Shown here: positions 51,038 through 60,616 of the stretch, piece after piece
Layout: each line of letters opens with the position of its first letter
Numbering within the stretch: the stretch's first letter is position 1
Origin: Tatumella terrea
GTDB lineage: Bacteria; Pseudomonadota; Gammaproteobacteria; Enterobacterales; Enterobacteriaceae
NCBI RefSeq assembly: GCF_039523755.1
Contig: NZ_BAAAFX010000026.1
Coordinates: forward strand, 62,001 to 126,000
Direction of reading: 5' to 3'
DNA length: 64,000 nucleotides
The notes under the pieces: model-generated
What the model was told of the DNA's origin: nothing
What the model saw: the letters and a program-made list of their open reading frames with translations, nothing else
Databases searched by the model: none
Translations under genes and position numbers: made by a program

Positions 51038-52042
51038 TACCTTATAATAGTCTCTGTACCAGTCGACAAATTTCTTTACGCCGGTGATGACCGGGGTTTC
51101 CGGGGTAAAATTGATCAGATCATAGAGTTCCCGGGTATCGGCACTGGTATCCAATACATCCCCGGGTTGTAATGGCAGCATATTTTTTCTGGCGGTCATT
51201 CCCAGCGCCTGCTCGAGTGCGGAAATATAATCCATCAGCGGCACCGGTTGACTGTTACCGATATTATAAATACGGTACGGAGCTGAACTCATCGCCGCAG
51301 ACCCTGACTCAACGTTCCAGTCGCTCTTCGGCGTCGGCACTTTATCCTGTAAGCGGAAAATAGCTTCCACGATATCATCTATATAGGTGAAATCACGCTG
51401 CATCTTACCGTAGTTATAAACGTCAATCGCCTCACCGGCCAGCATCGCGCGGGTAAACTTAAATAATGCCATATCAGGGCGGCCCCAGGGACCATAAACC
51501 GTGAAAAAGCGCAACCCGCTGACCGGTAACTGATACAGATGCGCGTAACTATGACTCATCAGCTCATTCGATTTTTTAGTCGCGGCATACAGAGAAACCG
51601 GATGGTCCACACTGTCCCCGGTGGAAAACGGCAATTTACGGTTCAGTCCGTAGACAGAACTCGAACTGGCGAATAGCAGATGGCCGACTTTTTGCTGACG
51701 ACAGCCTTCCAGAATATTCAGATGTCCGACAATATTGGCATCGACATATGCGTGGGGATTCTCTATCGAGTAACGGACACCGGCCTGAGCGGCCAGATGA
51801 ATCACCCGGTCAAACCGGAAACGGTCAAATAATTGCTCCATTGCGGCACGGTCAGCGATATCGGTGTGCTGAAAAGTGAAATCAGGATAGGCTTCCAGCA
51901 ACCGGACCCGATCCTTTTTTAACTGCACATCGTAATAGTCGTTCAGATTATCGATACCGACGACCCGGTAACCGGCCTTGAGTAATCTCAGACTCACATG
52001 AAACCCAATAAATCCTGCTGCACCGGTGACCAAATAATTCAT
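51035..52042 (-). CDS. NAD-dependent UDP-sugar (UDP-glucuronate) 4-epimerase
   Basis: A 335-aa-class extended SDR epimerase (334 residues plus stop predicted) that probably interconverts UDP-glucuronate and UDP-galacturonate for surface polysaccharide. It has the NAD loop GAAGFIGFHVS near residue 7, DNLNDYYDVQLKKDR typical of the UDP-GlcA epimerase group, AAQAGVRYSIENPHAY, and the catalytic YAATKKSNE. The start at 52042 (MNYLVTGAAG) has GAGGA upstream. E. coli K-12 has no such gene between hns and galU. The position beside galU, which supplies UDP-glucose, suits the role. Exact substrate inferred. Confidence 0.85.
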   Translation of the reverse strand: MNYLVTGAAGFIGFHVSLRLLKAGYRVVGIDNLNDYYDVQLKKDRVRLLEAYPDFTFQHTDIADRAAMEQLFDRFRFDRVIHLAAQAGVRYSIENPHAYVDANIVGHLNILEGCRQQKVGHLLFASSSSVYGLNRKLPFSTGDSVDHPVSLYAATKKSNELMSHSYAHLYQLPVSGLRFFTVYGPWGRPDMALFKFTRAMLAGEAIDVYNYGKMQRDFTYIDDIVEAIFRLQDKVPTPKSDWNVESGSAAMSSAPYRIYNIGNSQPVPLMDYISALEQALGMTARKNMLPLQPGDVLDTSADTRELYDLINFTPETPVITGVKKFVDWYRDYYKV

Positions 52043-52208
52043 ATCATCCTCAACTCTTACCACTAATAAGGCCTCCCTTTTCAGGGGTACCGTTAATTCC
52101 TGTTCTTCAGACGGGCAAATGATACAGCTTTCCGTGGCGAAAGTTCACGGTTTGTTTTCATTCGCGCCCCGGACTGCCGTGAAAAAAAACATTTCACGCC
52201 CTCCGGGT

Positions 52209-52243
52209 AAAAAAAAAGGCCACACAACATGGTTGTATGGCCT
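52209..52243 (-). terminator. Rho-independent terminator of galU
   Basis: On the minus strand AGGCCATACAAC, loop CAT, GTTGTGTGGCCT, then nine T: a long stem with one mismatch, 25 bp after the galU stop. Confidence 0.93.
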
Positions 52244-52267
52244 GCAAAACGTATCAGCGCAAGCTTA

Positions 52268-53164
52268 TCAGACGGTCTTTTTCAGCCAGGCTTTAAAGTC
52301 TTCACCTAACACAGGATGGCGAACACCGTATTCGACAAAGGCTTCCATATAACCAAGCTTGTTACCGCAATCATGGCTACGCCCTTTCAGGTGGTAGGCT
52401 TCCACGGTTTCTTTATCCATCAGCATGGCGATAGAATCTGTTAACTGAATCTCACCACCGGCGCCCGGAGGCGTTTTCGACAGCAGAGGCCAGATATCTG
52501 CCGACAGCACATAACGCCCGACAACGGCCAGGTTAGACGGTGCCTCTGGCGCTTTAGGTTTTTCGACCACACCGACCATAGGTGCACTGTCACCAGGTTG
52601 CAGTTCTGCACCCTTGCAGTCGACCACACCGTAGGAAGTTACATCTGCAACCGGTTCCACCATGATCTGGCTGCTGCCAGTTTCATCGAAGCGACGCAGC
52701 ATCTCTGCCAGGTTATCCTGTTGCGGGTTAGATTCGTATTCATCAATGATGACGTCCGGCAGGATCACTGCGAATGGTTCATCGCCGACCAGCGGGTGTG
52801 CACACATCACTGCGTGACCCAGTCCTTTAGCAACCCCCTGACGCACCTGCATGATAGTTACGTGTGGCGGGCAGATGCTTTGAATTTCATCGAGCAGCTG
52901 ACGTTTGACACGTTTCTCAAGCATGGCTTCCAGCTCGAAACTGGTGTCAAAGTGGTTCTCAATCGAGTTTTTCGATGAATGCGTGACCAGGATAATTTCA
53001 TGGATTCCGGCAGCAATACATTCATTCACGACATACTGAATGAGTGGTTTATCAACCAGTGGCAGCATCTCTTTCGGAATGGCCTTGGTTGCCGGTAGCA
53101 TTCGGGTTCCCAATCCGGCGACCGGAATTACCGCTTTTTTTACTTTTGATTTATAAGCAGACAT
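52268..53164 (-). CDS. galU: UTP-glucose-1-phosphate uridylyltransferase
   Basis: Makes UDP-glucose from glucose-1-phosphate and UTP for LPS, exopolysaccharide, trehalose and galactose metabolism. The 298-aa protein has the nucleotide loop AVIPVAGLGTRMLPATKAIP, KEMLPLVDKPLIQYVVNE and the VGVVEKPKAPEAPSNLAVVG region. The ATG at 53164 has GAGGT 7 bp upstream; a TTG one codon earlier is possible. Follows rssB on the same strand. Confidence 0.97.
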   Translation of the reverse strand: MSAYKSKVKKAVIPVAGLGTRMLPATKAIPKEMLPLVDKPLIQYVVNECIAAGIHEIILVTHSSKNSIENHFDTSFELEAMLEKRVKRQLLDEIQSICPPHVTIMQVRQGVAKGLGHAVMCAHPLVGDEPFAVILPDVIIDEYESNPQQDNLAEMLRRFDETGSSQIMVEPVADVTSYGVVDCKGAELQPGDSAPMVGVVEKPKAPEAPSNLAVVGRYVLSADIWPLLSKTPPGAGGEIQLTDSIAMLMDKETVEAYHLKGRSHDCGNKLGYMEAFVEYGVRHPVLGEDFKAWLKKTV

Positions 53165-53333
53165 CAAATTACCTCACTCGCGGGCCTGAACCCAATAGTT
53201 CTATAAATTTATACGTTAAGGAGTATAACAGCTTAAAGCAGCGATTTTACCGTTCTGGTAAAAATCCACTGAAATTAGGAATTATACCAACCGGGGATTT
53301 CCGCCCGAACATAAACAACTTACAACATATTTA

Positions 53334-54362
53334 TTAGCAGGAACACTCATCATTATCTGAAAGCATAAGATTAATTCTACCGCCTGCGCCACTGATATTA
53401 CATTCACAGGCGTTAAGATTAAAACTATGCTGACTGGCATGTACTTTACGGAACGTACCAGGAGGGATCCCTGTTTCGAGAACCTGATGCTGCCCGTTAA
53501 AAGAAAGCGTGCTATGCAGACCCGCCGGGATCAGCAATAAGTTATGAAGATGACGGTTGTAATAACCCACCAGTAGCGGGAACTGTCCCTGCATACCGGC
53601 ATCCTCCAGTAACTGATTAATATCATTTAGAATTGTGGTTATCTGTGGCAATGGCTGATGCTGATCGGCTATTTTTTTTCTTAGTAATTCGTTAAACAGC
53701 ACCCGCAACAGTAATGCCGCCATCACTCCGTTATCACCCGCTCTGGTGACATCCAGTATATAGAAACCGAGCTGATGATCAGAAAGCGCAGCGATATCAA
53801 ATACCAGTCCGGGTTTTTCTGTCGGTGTCAGTTGGCGATAATTGACTCGCGTCTCTGCCAGCACTTGCCGGATAGGCGGTTGTAACTGCCTGAGCAACTG
53901 AACTGCTTTTTCCGGATGACGGATCAGACTGTCCCAGCCATCGAACAATAATTCATCTTCTTTGACTTTAGAGGCAAACATCGATGGATAAAGACACTCA
54001 AGAAGAATTTCACGTAACCGTGGAATATCATCCAGAGGTTTCAGAATCACATCCTGAACGCCCAGGCGCAACATGCCGGCAATTTCGGAGACATCTTCAC
54101 TGGCTGTCATAACAATCACGGGCAGTGAACATCCCTGCGAGCGCAGCTGTTGCACGAATTTTTCCCCGCGCATTACCGGCATCTCAAGATCGCAGATGAT
54201 CAGATCAACCGGATGCTGATCCAGCATTTGCAGTGCTGTCATACCGTTGATGGCTTGCAGAATATTTGCGCCCATATTCGCCAAAATACCACTTAACAAC
54301 GACGAAAATACAGGCTCATCATCAATCACCAGAATCAGCTTACCGGATAATGTATTACTCAT
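53334..54362 (-). CDS. rssB: Regulator of RpoS (response regulator adaptor RssB)
   Basis: Delivers the stationary-phase sigma factor RpoS to ClpXP. The 342-aa protein has a receiver domain with D14-D15, the phosphorylatable D58 (LIICDLEMPVMRGEKF) and K108-region KPLDDI, a linker helix, and a degenerate PP2C-like C-terminal domain (YILDVTRAGDNGVMAALLLR). In E. coli rssA lies between ychJ and rssB; here it is absent and 216 bp separate rssB from ychJ. Confidence 0.95.
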   Translation of the reverse strand: MSNTLSGKLILVIDDEPVFSSLLSGILANMGANILQAINGMTALQMLDQHPVDLIICDLEMPVMRGEKFVQQLRSQGCSLPVIVMTASEDVSEIAGMLRLGVQDVILKPLDDIPRLREILLECLYPSMFASKVKEDELLFDGWDSLIRHPEKAVQLLRQLQPPIRQVLAETRVNYRQLTPTEKPGLVFDIAALSDHQLGFYILDVTRAGDNGVMAALLLRVLFNELLRKKIADQHQPLPQITTILNDINQLLEDAGMQGQFPLLVGYYNRHLHNLLLIPAGLHSTLSFNGQHQVLETGIPPGTFRKVHASQHSFNLNACECNISGAGGRINLMLSDNDECSC

Positions 54363-54578
54363 TACAAATACCTGTTGTTAAACCTGACGGGTACCCTCTC
54401 CGCAGGCCAGGAACTTCATTTGCGGCCTGTAATACAGGCTTTCGCAGCGTCCCCCGCCCCCGGGAATAAGAATTTGACAATTAACTATAGTATAGTTCAT
54501 TCCGAATCGTTCACTTTGTTACCTTCCGTCAGGTTGTAACATGATACTATCAACAGGCTGTAATAATCCGGAGATGAT

Positions 54579-55040
54579 GTGTCCACCGAATACTGCCCCT
54601 GTGGCAACACAGAAACCTATGATGCCTGCTGTGGCCGTTATCTGAGCGGACAGCACCGCATCCCTGACGCTGAATCCCTGATGCGTTCGCGTTACACCGC
54701 TTATCAGCGCGGGAATTCCGGCTGGCTGCTAGCCACCTGGCATCCTTCGCAACGAAGCCCTGAGCTGACCGCCAGCCTGTCTTCCGGCTTGTCCGACACT
54801 GAATGGCTCGGGCTGAATGTTATCGCACATACTTATGAAAAAGATAGTAATGAAGCCTTCGTCACCTTTTATGCCCGATATCGCGATAAACAACAAACTT
54901 CTGCTATTTACGAACGTTCACGCTTTATCAGAGAAGAACAACACTGGTATTATATCGACGGCGTTCATCTGCAGGCTGGCAGAAACGATCCCTGCCCCTG
55001 CGGTTCGGGCAAAAAGTTTAAAAAATGTTGTGGCTTATGA
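54579..55040 (+). CDS. ychJ: SEC-C metal-binding protein YchJ
   Basis: A 153-aa protein with zinc-binding cysteine motifs at both ends: CPCGNTETYDACCGRYLSGQ at the start and the SEC-C motif NDPCPCGSGKKFKKCCG at the end, around an NTF2-like middle (LMRSRYTAY, YARYRDKQQTSAIYERSRFI). The start is GTG 54579 with CGGAG upstream; nearby ATGs are out of frame. Function unknown; the SEC-C motif resembles the SecB/ribosome-binding tail of SecA. Confidence 0.93.
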   Translation: MSTEYCPCGNTETYDACCGRYLSGQHRIPDAESLMRSRYTAYQRGNSGWLLATWHPSQRSPELTASLSSGLSDTEWLGLNVIAHTYEKDSNEAFVTFYARYRDKQQTSAIYERSRFIREEQHWYYIDGVHLQAGRNDPCPCGSGKKFKKCCGL

Positions 55041-55093
55041 TAACTAAAACGCCCTTCATAACTGAAATCTGATTCGACAGGATACATTGCACA

Positions 55094-55942
55094 ATGCAAG
55101 CCCAGACATTACAAAAAAAAGTTTTAAGAACCATTTGTCCCGATGCGAAAGGCCTTATCGCTAAAATTACCAATATTTGCTACAAGCACGAACTGAACAT
55201 CGTTCAGAATAACGAATTTGTAGATCACCGTACCGGCCGCTTCTTTATGCGTACCGAACTTGAGGGGATCTTTAATGACACCACTCTGCTGGCCGATTTA
55301 GACAGTGCCTTACCTGCCGGTTCCGTCCGCGAACTGCAAGCTGCCGGTCGCCGCCGTGTCGTGATTATGGTGACAAAAGAAGCTCACTGCCTGGGCGACT
55401 TATTGATGAAAAGTGCCTTTGGCGGTCTGGACATGGAAATTGCGGCCGTTATCGGCAACCATGAAACCTTACGCTCACTGGTGGAACGTTTCGATATCCC
55501 CTTTTTACTGATAAGCCACGAAGGACATACCCGCGAAGAACACGATATGCTGATGGCTGATGAGATTGAACGCTATCAGCCGGATTATGTCGTGCTGGCG
55601 AAATACATGCGGGTACTGACCCCTGAATTCGTTAAGCGGTTTCCTAATAAAATTATTAATATCCACCACTCTTTCCTGCCAGCCTTTATCGGTGCACGAC
55701 CTTATCATCAGGCCTATGAGCGTGGTGTAAAGATTATCGGCGCGACGGCGCATTATGTTAATGATAATCTCGATGAAGGCCCGATCATTATGCAGGACGT
55801 GATCCATGTCGATCACACCTTCAGCGCTGACGATATGATGCGTGCGGGCAGAGATGTTGAGAAAAATGCCCTGAGCCGCGCACTGGACAAGGTGCTGGCG
55901 CAACGGGTCTTTGTCTACGGTAACCGGACGATCATTCTGTAA
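55094..55942 (+). CDS. purU: Formyltetrahydrofolate deformylase
   Basis: Hydrolyses 10-formyl-THF to formate and THF, supplying formate for PurT and balancing one-carbon units. The 282-aa protein has an N-terminal ACT domain (VLRTICPDAKGLIAKITNIC) and a formyltransferase-like domain with NKIINIHHSFLPAFIGARPY and DNLDEGPIIMQDVIHVDHTF, carrying the catalytic Asn-His-Asp set. Follows ychJ by 53 bp, same order as E. coli. Confidence 0.97.
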   Translation: MQAQTLQKKVLRTICPDAKGLIAKITNICYKHELNIVQNNEFVDHRTGRFFMRTELEGIFNDTTLLADLDSALPAGSVRELQAAGRRRVVIMVTKEAHCLGDLLMKSAFGGLDMEIAAVIGNHETLRSLVERFDIPFLLISHEGHTREEHDMLMADEIERYQPDYVVLAKYMRVLTPEFVKRFPNKIINIHHSFLPAFIGARPYHQAYERGVKIIGATAHYVNDNLDEGPIIMQDVIHVDHTFSADDMMRAGRDVEKNALSRALDKVLAQRVFVYGNRTIIL

Positions 55943-55984
55943 TTTATTGGGTGAATAATACGCAACCCATTAATTTTCAGTGCG

Positions 55985-56034
55985 AAAAACAGGCAAACAG
56001 GCATAAATACCTGTTTTGCCTGTTTACACCACGA
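55985..56034 (+). terminator. Terminator-like hairpin after purU
   Basis: AAACAGGCAAACAGG, loop CATAAATA, CCTGTTTTGCCTGTTT: a 15-bp stem with one bulged T, ending in TTT. It lies between purU and the tRNA gene. Confidence 0.75.
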
Positions 56035-56087
56035 TAGGTTTTGTTATTATGCATCCCGCTTCAGCAGTCAACGAAGCATCACAATCA

Positions 56088-56172
<85 letters not shown>

Positions 56173-56563
56173 TTTCCTGACCTGTATCCTCCTCTGTTAT
56201 TTCCGGTTCACTCTTCCAGTTATCTGTATTGAAAACCCGCTTCATTTTCTTATCCTTACCCGTTTGTCATACGCACTGCCTGATGATTCAAGCGATCCCT
56301 GGTCTGTATTCAGCCTGATCTTACCGGTTCCTTGTCGGGGTCATCCGTATTGTCTGTACTCTCCCTTTTATCTGCACTGCCTGCCATCAGGCTGTCCGCA
56401 GAGTCAGTGGTCCGCGGATGACCCGCCCGGAAGACTTCCCGGTGTTACTGGCAACCGACGTTTTACTGCCTTGCGTTCTGACCGGCTCATCCCTGCCGTG
56501 ACGGTGACATTTATTGAAAAAATCGCTACCATCGCGGATAAATTCTCTGACTGTGGTTAAAAC
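56173..56563. other. Gap tRNA-Tyr to xthA, 391 bp
   Basis: No supported gene. It must contain the tRNA transcript end and the xthA promoter. Open frames here extend xthA shadows or have no ribosome binding site. No recognisable promoter elements could be fixed with confidence. Confidence 0.45.
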
Positions 56564-57370
56564 ATGAAATTTGTTTCTTTCAATATCAACGGACTCCGGG
56601 CACGTCCCCATCAGCTGGCCGCACTGGTTGAAACTCACCAGCCGGATATTATCGGGTTGCAGGAGACCAAAGTTCACGATGATATGTTCCCGCTGGAAGA
56701 AGTACAGAAACTCGGTTACCACGTCTTCTTCCATGGCCAGAAAGGCCACTATGGCGTCGCACTGATGACGAAAATGGAACCGGTCAGTGTGCAGCGTGGT
56801 TTTATTACCGATGAAGAGGATGCCCAGCGGCGGATCATCATGGCTGAGATCCCCTCGGCTATCGGTAATATTACGGTGATTAATGGCTATTTCCCGCAGG
56901 GGGAAAGCCGCGACCATCCGCTGAAGTTCCCTGCAAAAGAGAAATTTTACCGTGACCTGCAGGATCATCTGGAATCGCGCTTAGATCCGCAGCAGCCGGT
57001 ACTGATCATGGGCGATATGAATATCAGCTGTACCGACAGTGATATCGGTATCGGTGATGACAACCGCAAACGCTGGCTGCGTACCGGTAAGTGTTCTTTC
57101 CTGCCGGAAGAGCGCGAGTGGATGGATAAACTGCTCGGATGGGGGCTGACCGATACCTGGCGGGCTGCCTGGCCTGACACTCATGACCGCTTCTCCTGGT
57201 TTGATTACCGTTCGAAAGGGTTCAATGATAACCGCGGTCTGCGCATCGATTTACTGCTGGCAAGTCAGCCTCTGGCCAGCCGGTGTCTGCAGACCGGTAT
57301 CGATTATGATATCCGCAGTATGGAAAAACCGTCAGATCACGCCCCGGTCTGGGCGACCTTTGATCTCTGA
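56564..57370 (+). CDS. xthA: Exonuclease III
   Basis: Major AP endonuclease and 3'-5' exonuclease of base-excision repair; 268 aa, the E. coli length. Catalytic residues are visible: N7 in SFNINGLRAR, E34 in GLQETKVHDD, D151/N153 in IMGDMNISCTDSDIG, and D-H in PSDHAPVWATF near the C-terminus. The ATG is preceded by a weak purine-rich site. Confidence 0.97.
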   Translation: MKFVSFNINGLRARPHQLAALVETHQPDIIGLQETKVHDDMFPLEEVQKLGYHVFFHGQKGHYGVALMTKMEPVSVQRGFITDEEDAQRRIIMAEIPSAIGNITVINGYFPQGESRDHPLKFPAKEKFYRDLQDHLESRLDPQQPVLIMGDMNISCTDSDIGIGDDNRKRWLRTGKCSFLPEEREWMDKLLGWGLTDTWRAAWPDTHDRFSWFDYRSKGFNDNRGLRIDLLLASQPLASRCLQTGIDYDIRSMEKPSDHAPVWATFDL

Positions 57371-57672
57371 GTTTCACTCAACGACGGAGACGTTCCCGCG
57401 GGCCTGACGGTCCGCGGTAATGCCCCCGGCACCCGGCGCTCCCGGCCGCATCGTAAATACCTGACCCCGCTTTTGAGTCCGGCCCCGCCATAATTGCCGG
57501 TGATTGTACCGGCAGACTGGCCCGCCCGGCGGCCACTGTTCAGCTTTCAAAATTTACAATGAGCACACGCCAGGCATTATCACTGAGCGGGAGATTTTTC
57601 TACCCTCCGGCGTAATGACGCTGTCCTTGAAGGCCTCATATAACTCGCCGGGCACTATCCACGTTACCCTTT
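57371..57672. other. Gap xthA to small ORF, 302 bp
   Basis: GC-rich, no supported gene. A palindromic CCTTTTGAAAAGG element near 57667-57681 overlaps the end of the 31-codon frame and could form a weak hairpin. Confidence 0.4.
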
Positions 57673-57768
57673 TCAAAAGGTTTTCAGGTCTGAATACGGG
57701 CTAACCTCTCCGGCCAGCACGGTTACCGCGCCCAGGATCATCAGAAATCCGAGGGTTACAGACCGCAT
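57673..57768 (-). CDS. Candidate 31-aa hydrophobic small protein downstream of topB
   Basis: The ATG at 57768 lies 3 bp after the topB stop. The sequence CGGGAG inside the topB 3' end serves as ribosome binding site 7-8 bp upstream. The product begins MRSVTLGFLMILGAVTVLAG and ends EVSPYSDLKTF, that is, a short basic start, one hydrophobic helix and a polar tail, like many bacterial small membrane proteins or a short secreted peptide. The tight spacing suggests translational coupling to topB. No family recognised. Confidence 0.45.
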   Translation of the reverse strand: MRSVTLGFLMILGAVTVLAGEVSPYSDLKTF

Positions 57769-57771
57769 AAG

Positions 57772-59697
57772 TCACTCCCGGCTGGCTTTATGTTTCCTGC
57801 CTTTGCTGCTGCCTTTGCTGGGGCGTTTTGCCTGTCCGCGGGGCAACTGCCTGAGGATCTGTACAGGGGGGGTACGCCGGGCTTCGCCGATCAGCTGATG
57901 CAGCGTTCCGACCAGAGGCTGCATAAAATCCTGATAGCGGAAGTTTTTCTCGCTGATACTGGTCAGCATCGACTCCCACTGTGCCGTCATATCAGGGCTG
58001 GCTGCCGGCTGTGGTAACGCGTGGATCAGGGCCTTACCCACGACTGTGGAATGAATATACCGGCCCTTCTTTTCCAGAAATCCCCGTTTGAACAGCAATT
58101 CGATGATCCCTGCACGCGTCGCTTCGGTTCCTAATCCATCGGTCTCTCTGAGCACTTTCTTTAAGGCTTTATCCTGGACAAAACGGGCGATCCCGGTCAT
58201 TGCAGAAAGCAAGGTCGCATCGGTGAAGTGGCGCGGGGGCTGTGTTTTCTTTTCCACCACCTCGCCTTTTTCGCACAACAGCTCATCCCCTTTTTTGACT
58301 TCAGGCAGCGGCGTGCCATCATTTTCCTCATCACGCTCTTTGTTACCCAGCAATACCCGCCAGCCGGCGACCGCCAGGAAACGTGCTTTGGCGATAAACT
58401 TCCCACCCGCAATCTCCAGATCGATAACACATTTCCGGTAAACCGCGTCCGGGCAGAACTGCATCAGATACTGGCGAGCCACCAGCCCGTAAATATTCAG
58501 CTCATTCTCGGTCAGTTTTGTCCGGCTGCGTCTGGCGGTAGGAATAATGGCATGGTGAGCATCGACCTTTTTATTATCCCAGCAACGGTTACGCACATCG
58601 GTGTCCAGTTCCTGTGGCATTGCCTGATGAGGCAGATGTGTGCCGATCGCTTCCAGCACCGCATGACGTCCGGCGAAGTGTTCTTCCGGCAGATAACGAC
58701 AGTCTGAACGGGGATAAGTGATCAGTTTATGGGTTTCGTAAAGCCGCTGGCAGACATCCAGTACGGTCTGGGCGCTGAGCCCGAACCGGCGGGCCGCTTC
58801 AATCTGTAAACCGGATAACGAGAACGGCAATGGTGCTATCTCAGACTCACGTTTATCCTGATAATGACTGACCATCGCCGGCTGGCCGTTGATCCGCTGA
58901 CAGACATGTTCTGCCAGTGAACGGTTAAGTAGCCGGCCCTCTTCATCCTGCCAGGACTCACACGCATCACTGGGCACCCACACTGCGGTAAACCGTTGTT
59001 CATCCCCGGCCAGAATATGAGCTTTCACTTCAAAGAAATCGCGGGCAATAAAGTTTTCAATCTCTTCGTCACGACGCACCACCAGTCCGAGTACCGGAGT
59101 CTGCACCCGGCCGACAGAGAGCACACCGTCGTAGCCGGCATTACGGCCAAACAGGGTATACGCCCGGGTCATATTGATACCGTACAACCAGTCGGCCCTT
59201 GCCCTGGCCAGCGCAGAAATACAGAGCGGCACGAAATCACGGTTATCCCGTAACCGTTCGATGGCACGGGCGACCGACTGTGGATTGAGATCATTGATCA
59301 GACAACGCTGAACCGACTTTCTTTTCTCATCGCTGAGTTTCAGATAATCGAGCACCTCGTCGACCAGTAACTGTCCTTCACGATCGGGGTCACCGGCATG
59401 AACGATATGGGTTGCCTTCTGCAACAATCCATCGATGACGCTGAGCTGTTTTGCGACTTCAGGGCGGGGTTTCAGTTGCCATTTTTCAGGGACAATCGGC
59501 AGATCGGCCAGTGACCAGCGGGCAAAACGCGGGTCATAATTTTCCGGTTGTGCCTGTTCCAGCAGATGGCCGACACACCAGGTCACAATCTGGTCATCTC
59601 CGCAGGCAATAAAACCCTGCCCGCGACGATGGGGTTCAGGCAAAACTTCAGCTATCGCCCGGGCAAGGCTGGGTTTTTCGGCAATAAACAAACGCAT
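57772..59697 (-). CDS. topB: DNA topoisomerase III
   Basis: A 641-aa type IA topoisomerase with strong decatenation activity (E. coli 653 aa). The Toprim domain starts MRLFIAEKPSLARAIAEVLP and has HAGDPDREGQLLVDEVLDYL. The catalytic Tyr is in HKLITYPRSDCRYLPEEHF (near residue 328). The decatenation-loop region and a basic C-terminal tail (RGQAKRPSKGSSKGRKHKAS) follow. The tail is slightly shorter than in E. coli. Confidence 0.97.
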   Translation of the reverse strand: MRLFIAEKPSLARAIAEVLPEPHRRGQGFIACGDDQIVTWCVGHLLEQAQPENYDPRFARWSLADLPIVPEKWQLKPRPEVAKQLSVIDGLLQKATHIVHAGDPDREGQLLVDEVLDYLKLSDEKRKSVQRCLINDLNPQSVARAIERLRDNRDFVPLCISALARARADWLYGINMTRAYTLFGRNAGYDGVLSVGRVQTPVLGLVVRRDEEIENFIARDFFEVKAHILAGDEQRFTAVWVPSDACESWQDEEGRLLNRSLAEHVCQRINGQPAMVSHYQDKRESEIAPLPFSLSGLQIEAARRFGLSAQTVLDVCQRLYETHKLITYPRSDCRYLPEEHFAGRHAVLEAIGTHLPHQAMPQELDTDVRNRCWDNKKVDAHHAIIPTARRSRTKLTENELNIYGLVARQYLMQFCPDAVYRKCVIDLEIAGGKFIAKARFLAVAGWRVLLGNKERDEENDGTPLPEVKKGDELLCEKGEVVEKKTQPPRHFTDATLLSAMTGIARFVQDKALKKVLRETDGLGTEATRAGIIELLFKRGFLEKKGRYIHSTVVGKALIHALPQPAASPDMTAQWESMLTSISEKNFRYQDFMQPLVGTLHQLIGEARRTPPVQILRQLPRGQAKRPSKGSSKGRKHKASRE

Positions 59698-59898
59698 TGA
59701 CCGCGATCTTCCTTTTTTTCCGGCTCCGGGTTGGGGTGACCTCCGTGCCAGGGGTGAATACTTTCAGTCGCCGGAACCGGCGACCTGCCGGCTGCTCTGC
59801 CGGTCTTCTGCATACTGCGGCATAACGACAAACGCCCGGCACAAAGGTCCGGGGCGCTATCATAGGGTAATCATGCCAGACTGGCTGACAAAGATCTG

Positions 59899-60447
59899 TC
59901 AGAAATGGCTGACAAAAGGTGCAGAATCAACGGCTGTTAATGGTGCAGCTTTCAGCCGGGGGGTTCCCAGATACAGGAAACCGACAATCTTGTCCTGTGG
60001 CCGGCACCCCAGGCCCTGACGAACCACCTCGTGTTCTGTCCAGGCACCACTGCGCCAGATCCCGTTAAAGCCCTGCGCCTGGGCCGCCATTTGCATGGCC
60101 ATCACCGCGCATCCTGCAGAGACCACCTGTTCCCATTCAGGCACCTTAGGATGTTCTTCACAGCGTGCAATCACCGCGATAATCAGCGGAGCCCTGAAAG
60201 GTGCATTCTGCGCTTTTTCTGTGGCTTTTTCGTCTGCCCCGTCATGAGTTGCGGCCGAAACCAGCAGCTGGCTGAAACGTTCACGCCCTTCTCCTGCGAT
60301 CATAACAAAGTGCCAGGGTTGCAGAGCACCATGATCAGGCGCACGCAAACCTGCCTGCAGAATATTTTCCAGCGTTTCACCTTCGGGTGCCGGTTCCGCC
60401 AGCCGTGACGCAGAGCGTCGCTGTAATAATAAATCTAATGCGTTCAT
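59899..60447 (-). CDS. ydjA: Nitroreductase-family protein YdjA
   Basis: A 182-aa minimal FMN-dependent nitroreductase-like oxidoreductase (E. coli 183 aa). It starts MNALDLLLQRRSASRLAEPA at 60447 with GAGGA upstream; a longer frame to 60492 is not conserved. Motifs are LRAPDHGALQPWHFVMI, SAGCAVMAMQMAAQAQGFNG and KIVGFLYLGTP. The natural substrate is unknown. Same ydjA-sppA-ansA arrangement as E. coli, with ydjA divergent. Confidence 0.94.
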   Translation of the reverse strand: MNALDLLLQRRSASRLAEPAPEGETLENILQAGLRAPDHGALQPWHFVMIAGEGRERFSQLLVSAATHDGADEKATEKAQNAPFRAPLIIAVIARCEEHPKVPEWEQVVSAGCAVMAMQMAAQAQGFNGIWRSGAWTEHEVVRQGLGCRPQDKIVGFLYLGTPRLKAAPLTAVDSAPFVSHF

Positions 60448-60616
60448 AACGTCCTCATATGCAGTCTGTCTCTGACAAGTCTGGCATAACAACGTGATTT
60501 GTAACAGTCTGCTGTGATTTCCTGCTGACTTTTAGAGCGGCGCTCTTTAGGATGAGGGCGGAATGATTCAGAGCGCAGGCCGCAGAATGGTCTGCAGACA
60601 ATTATATGGAGAAATT

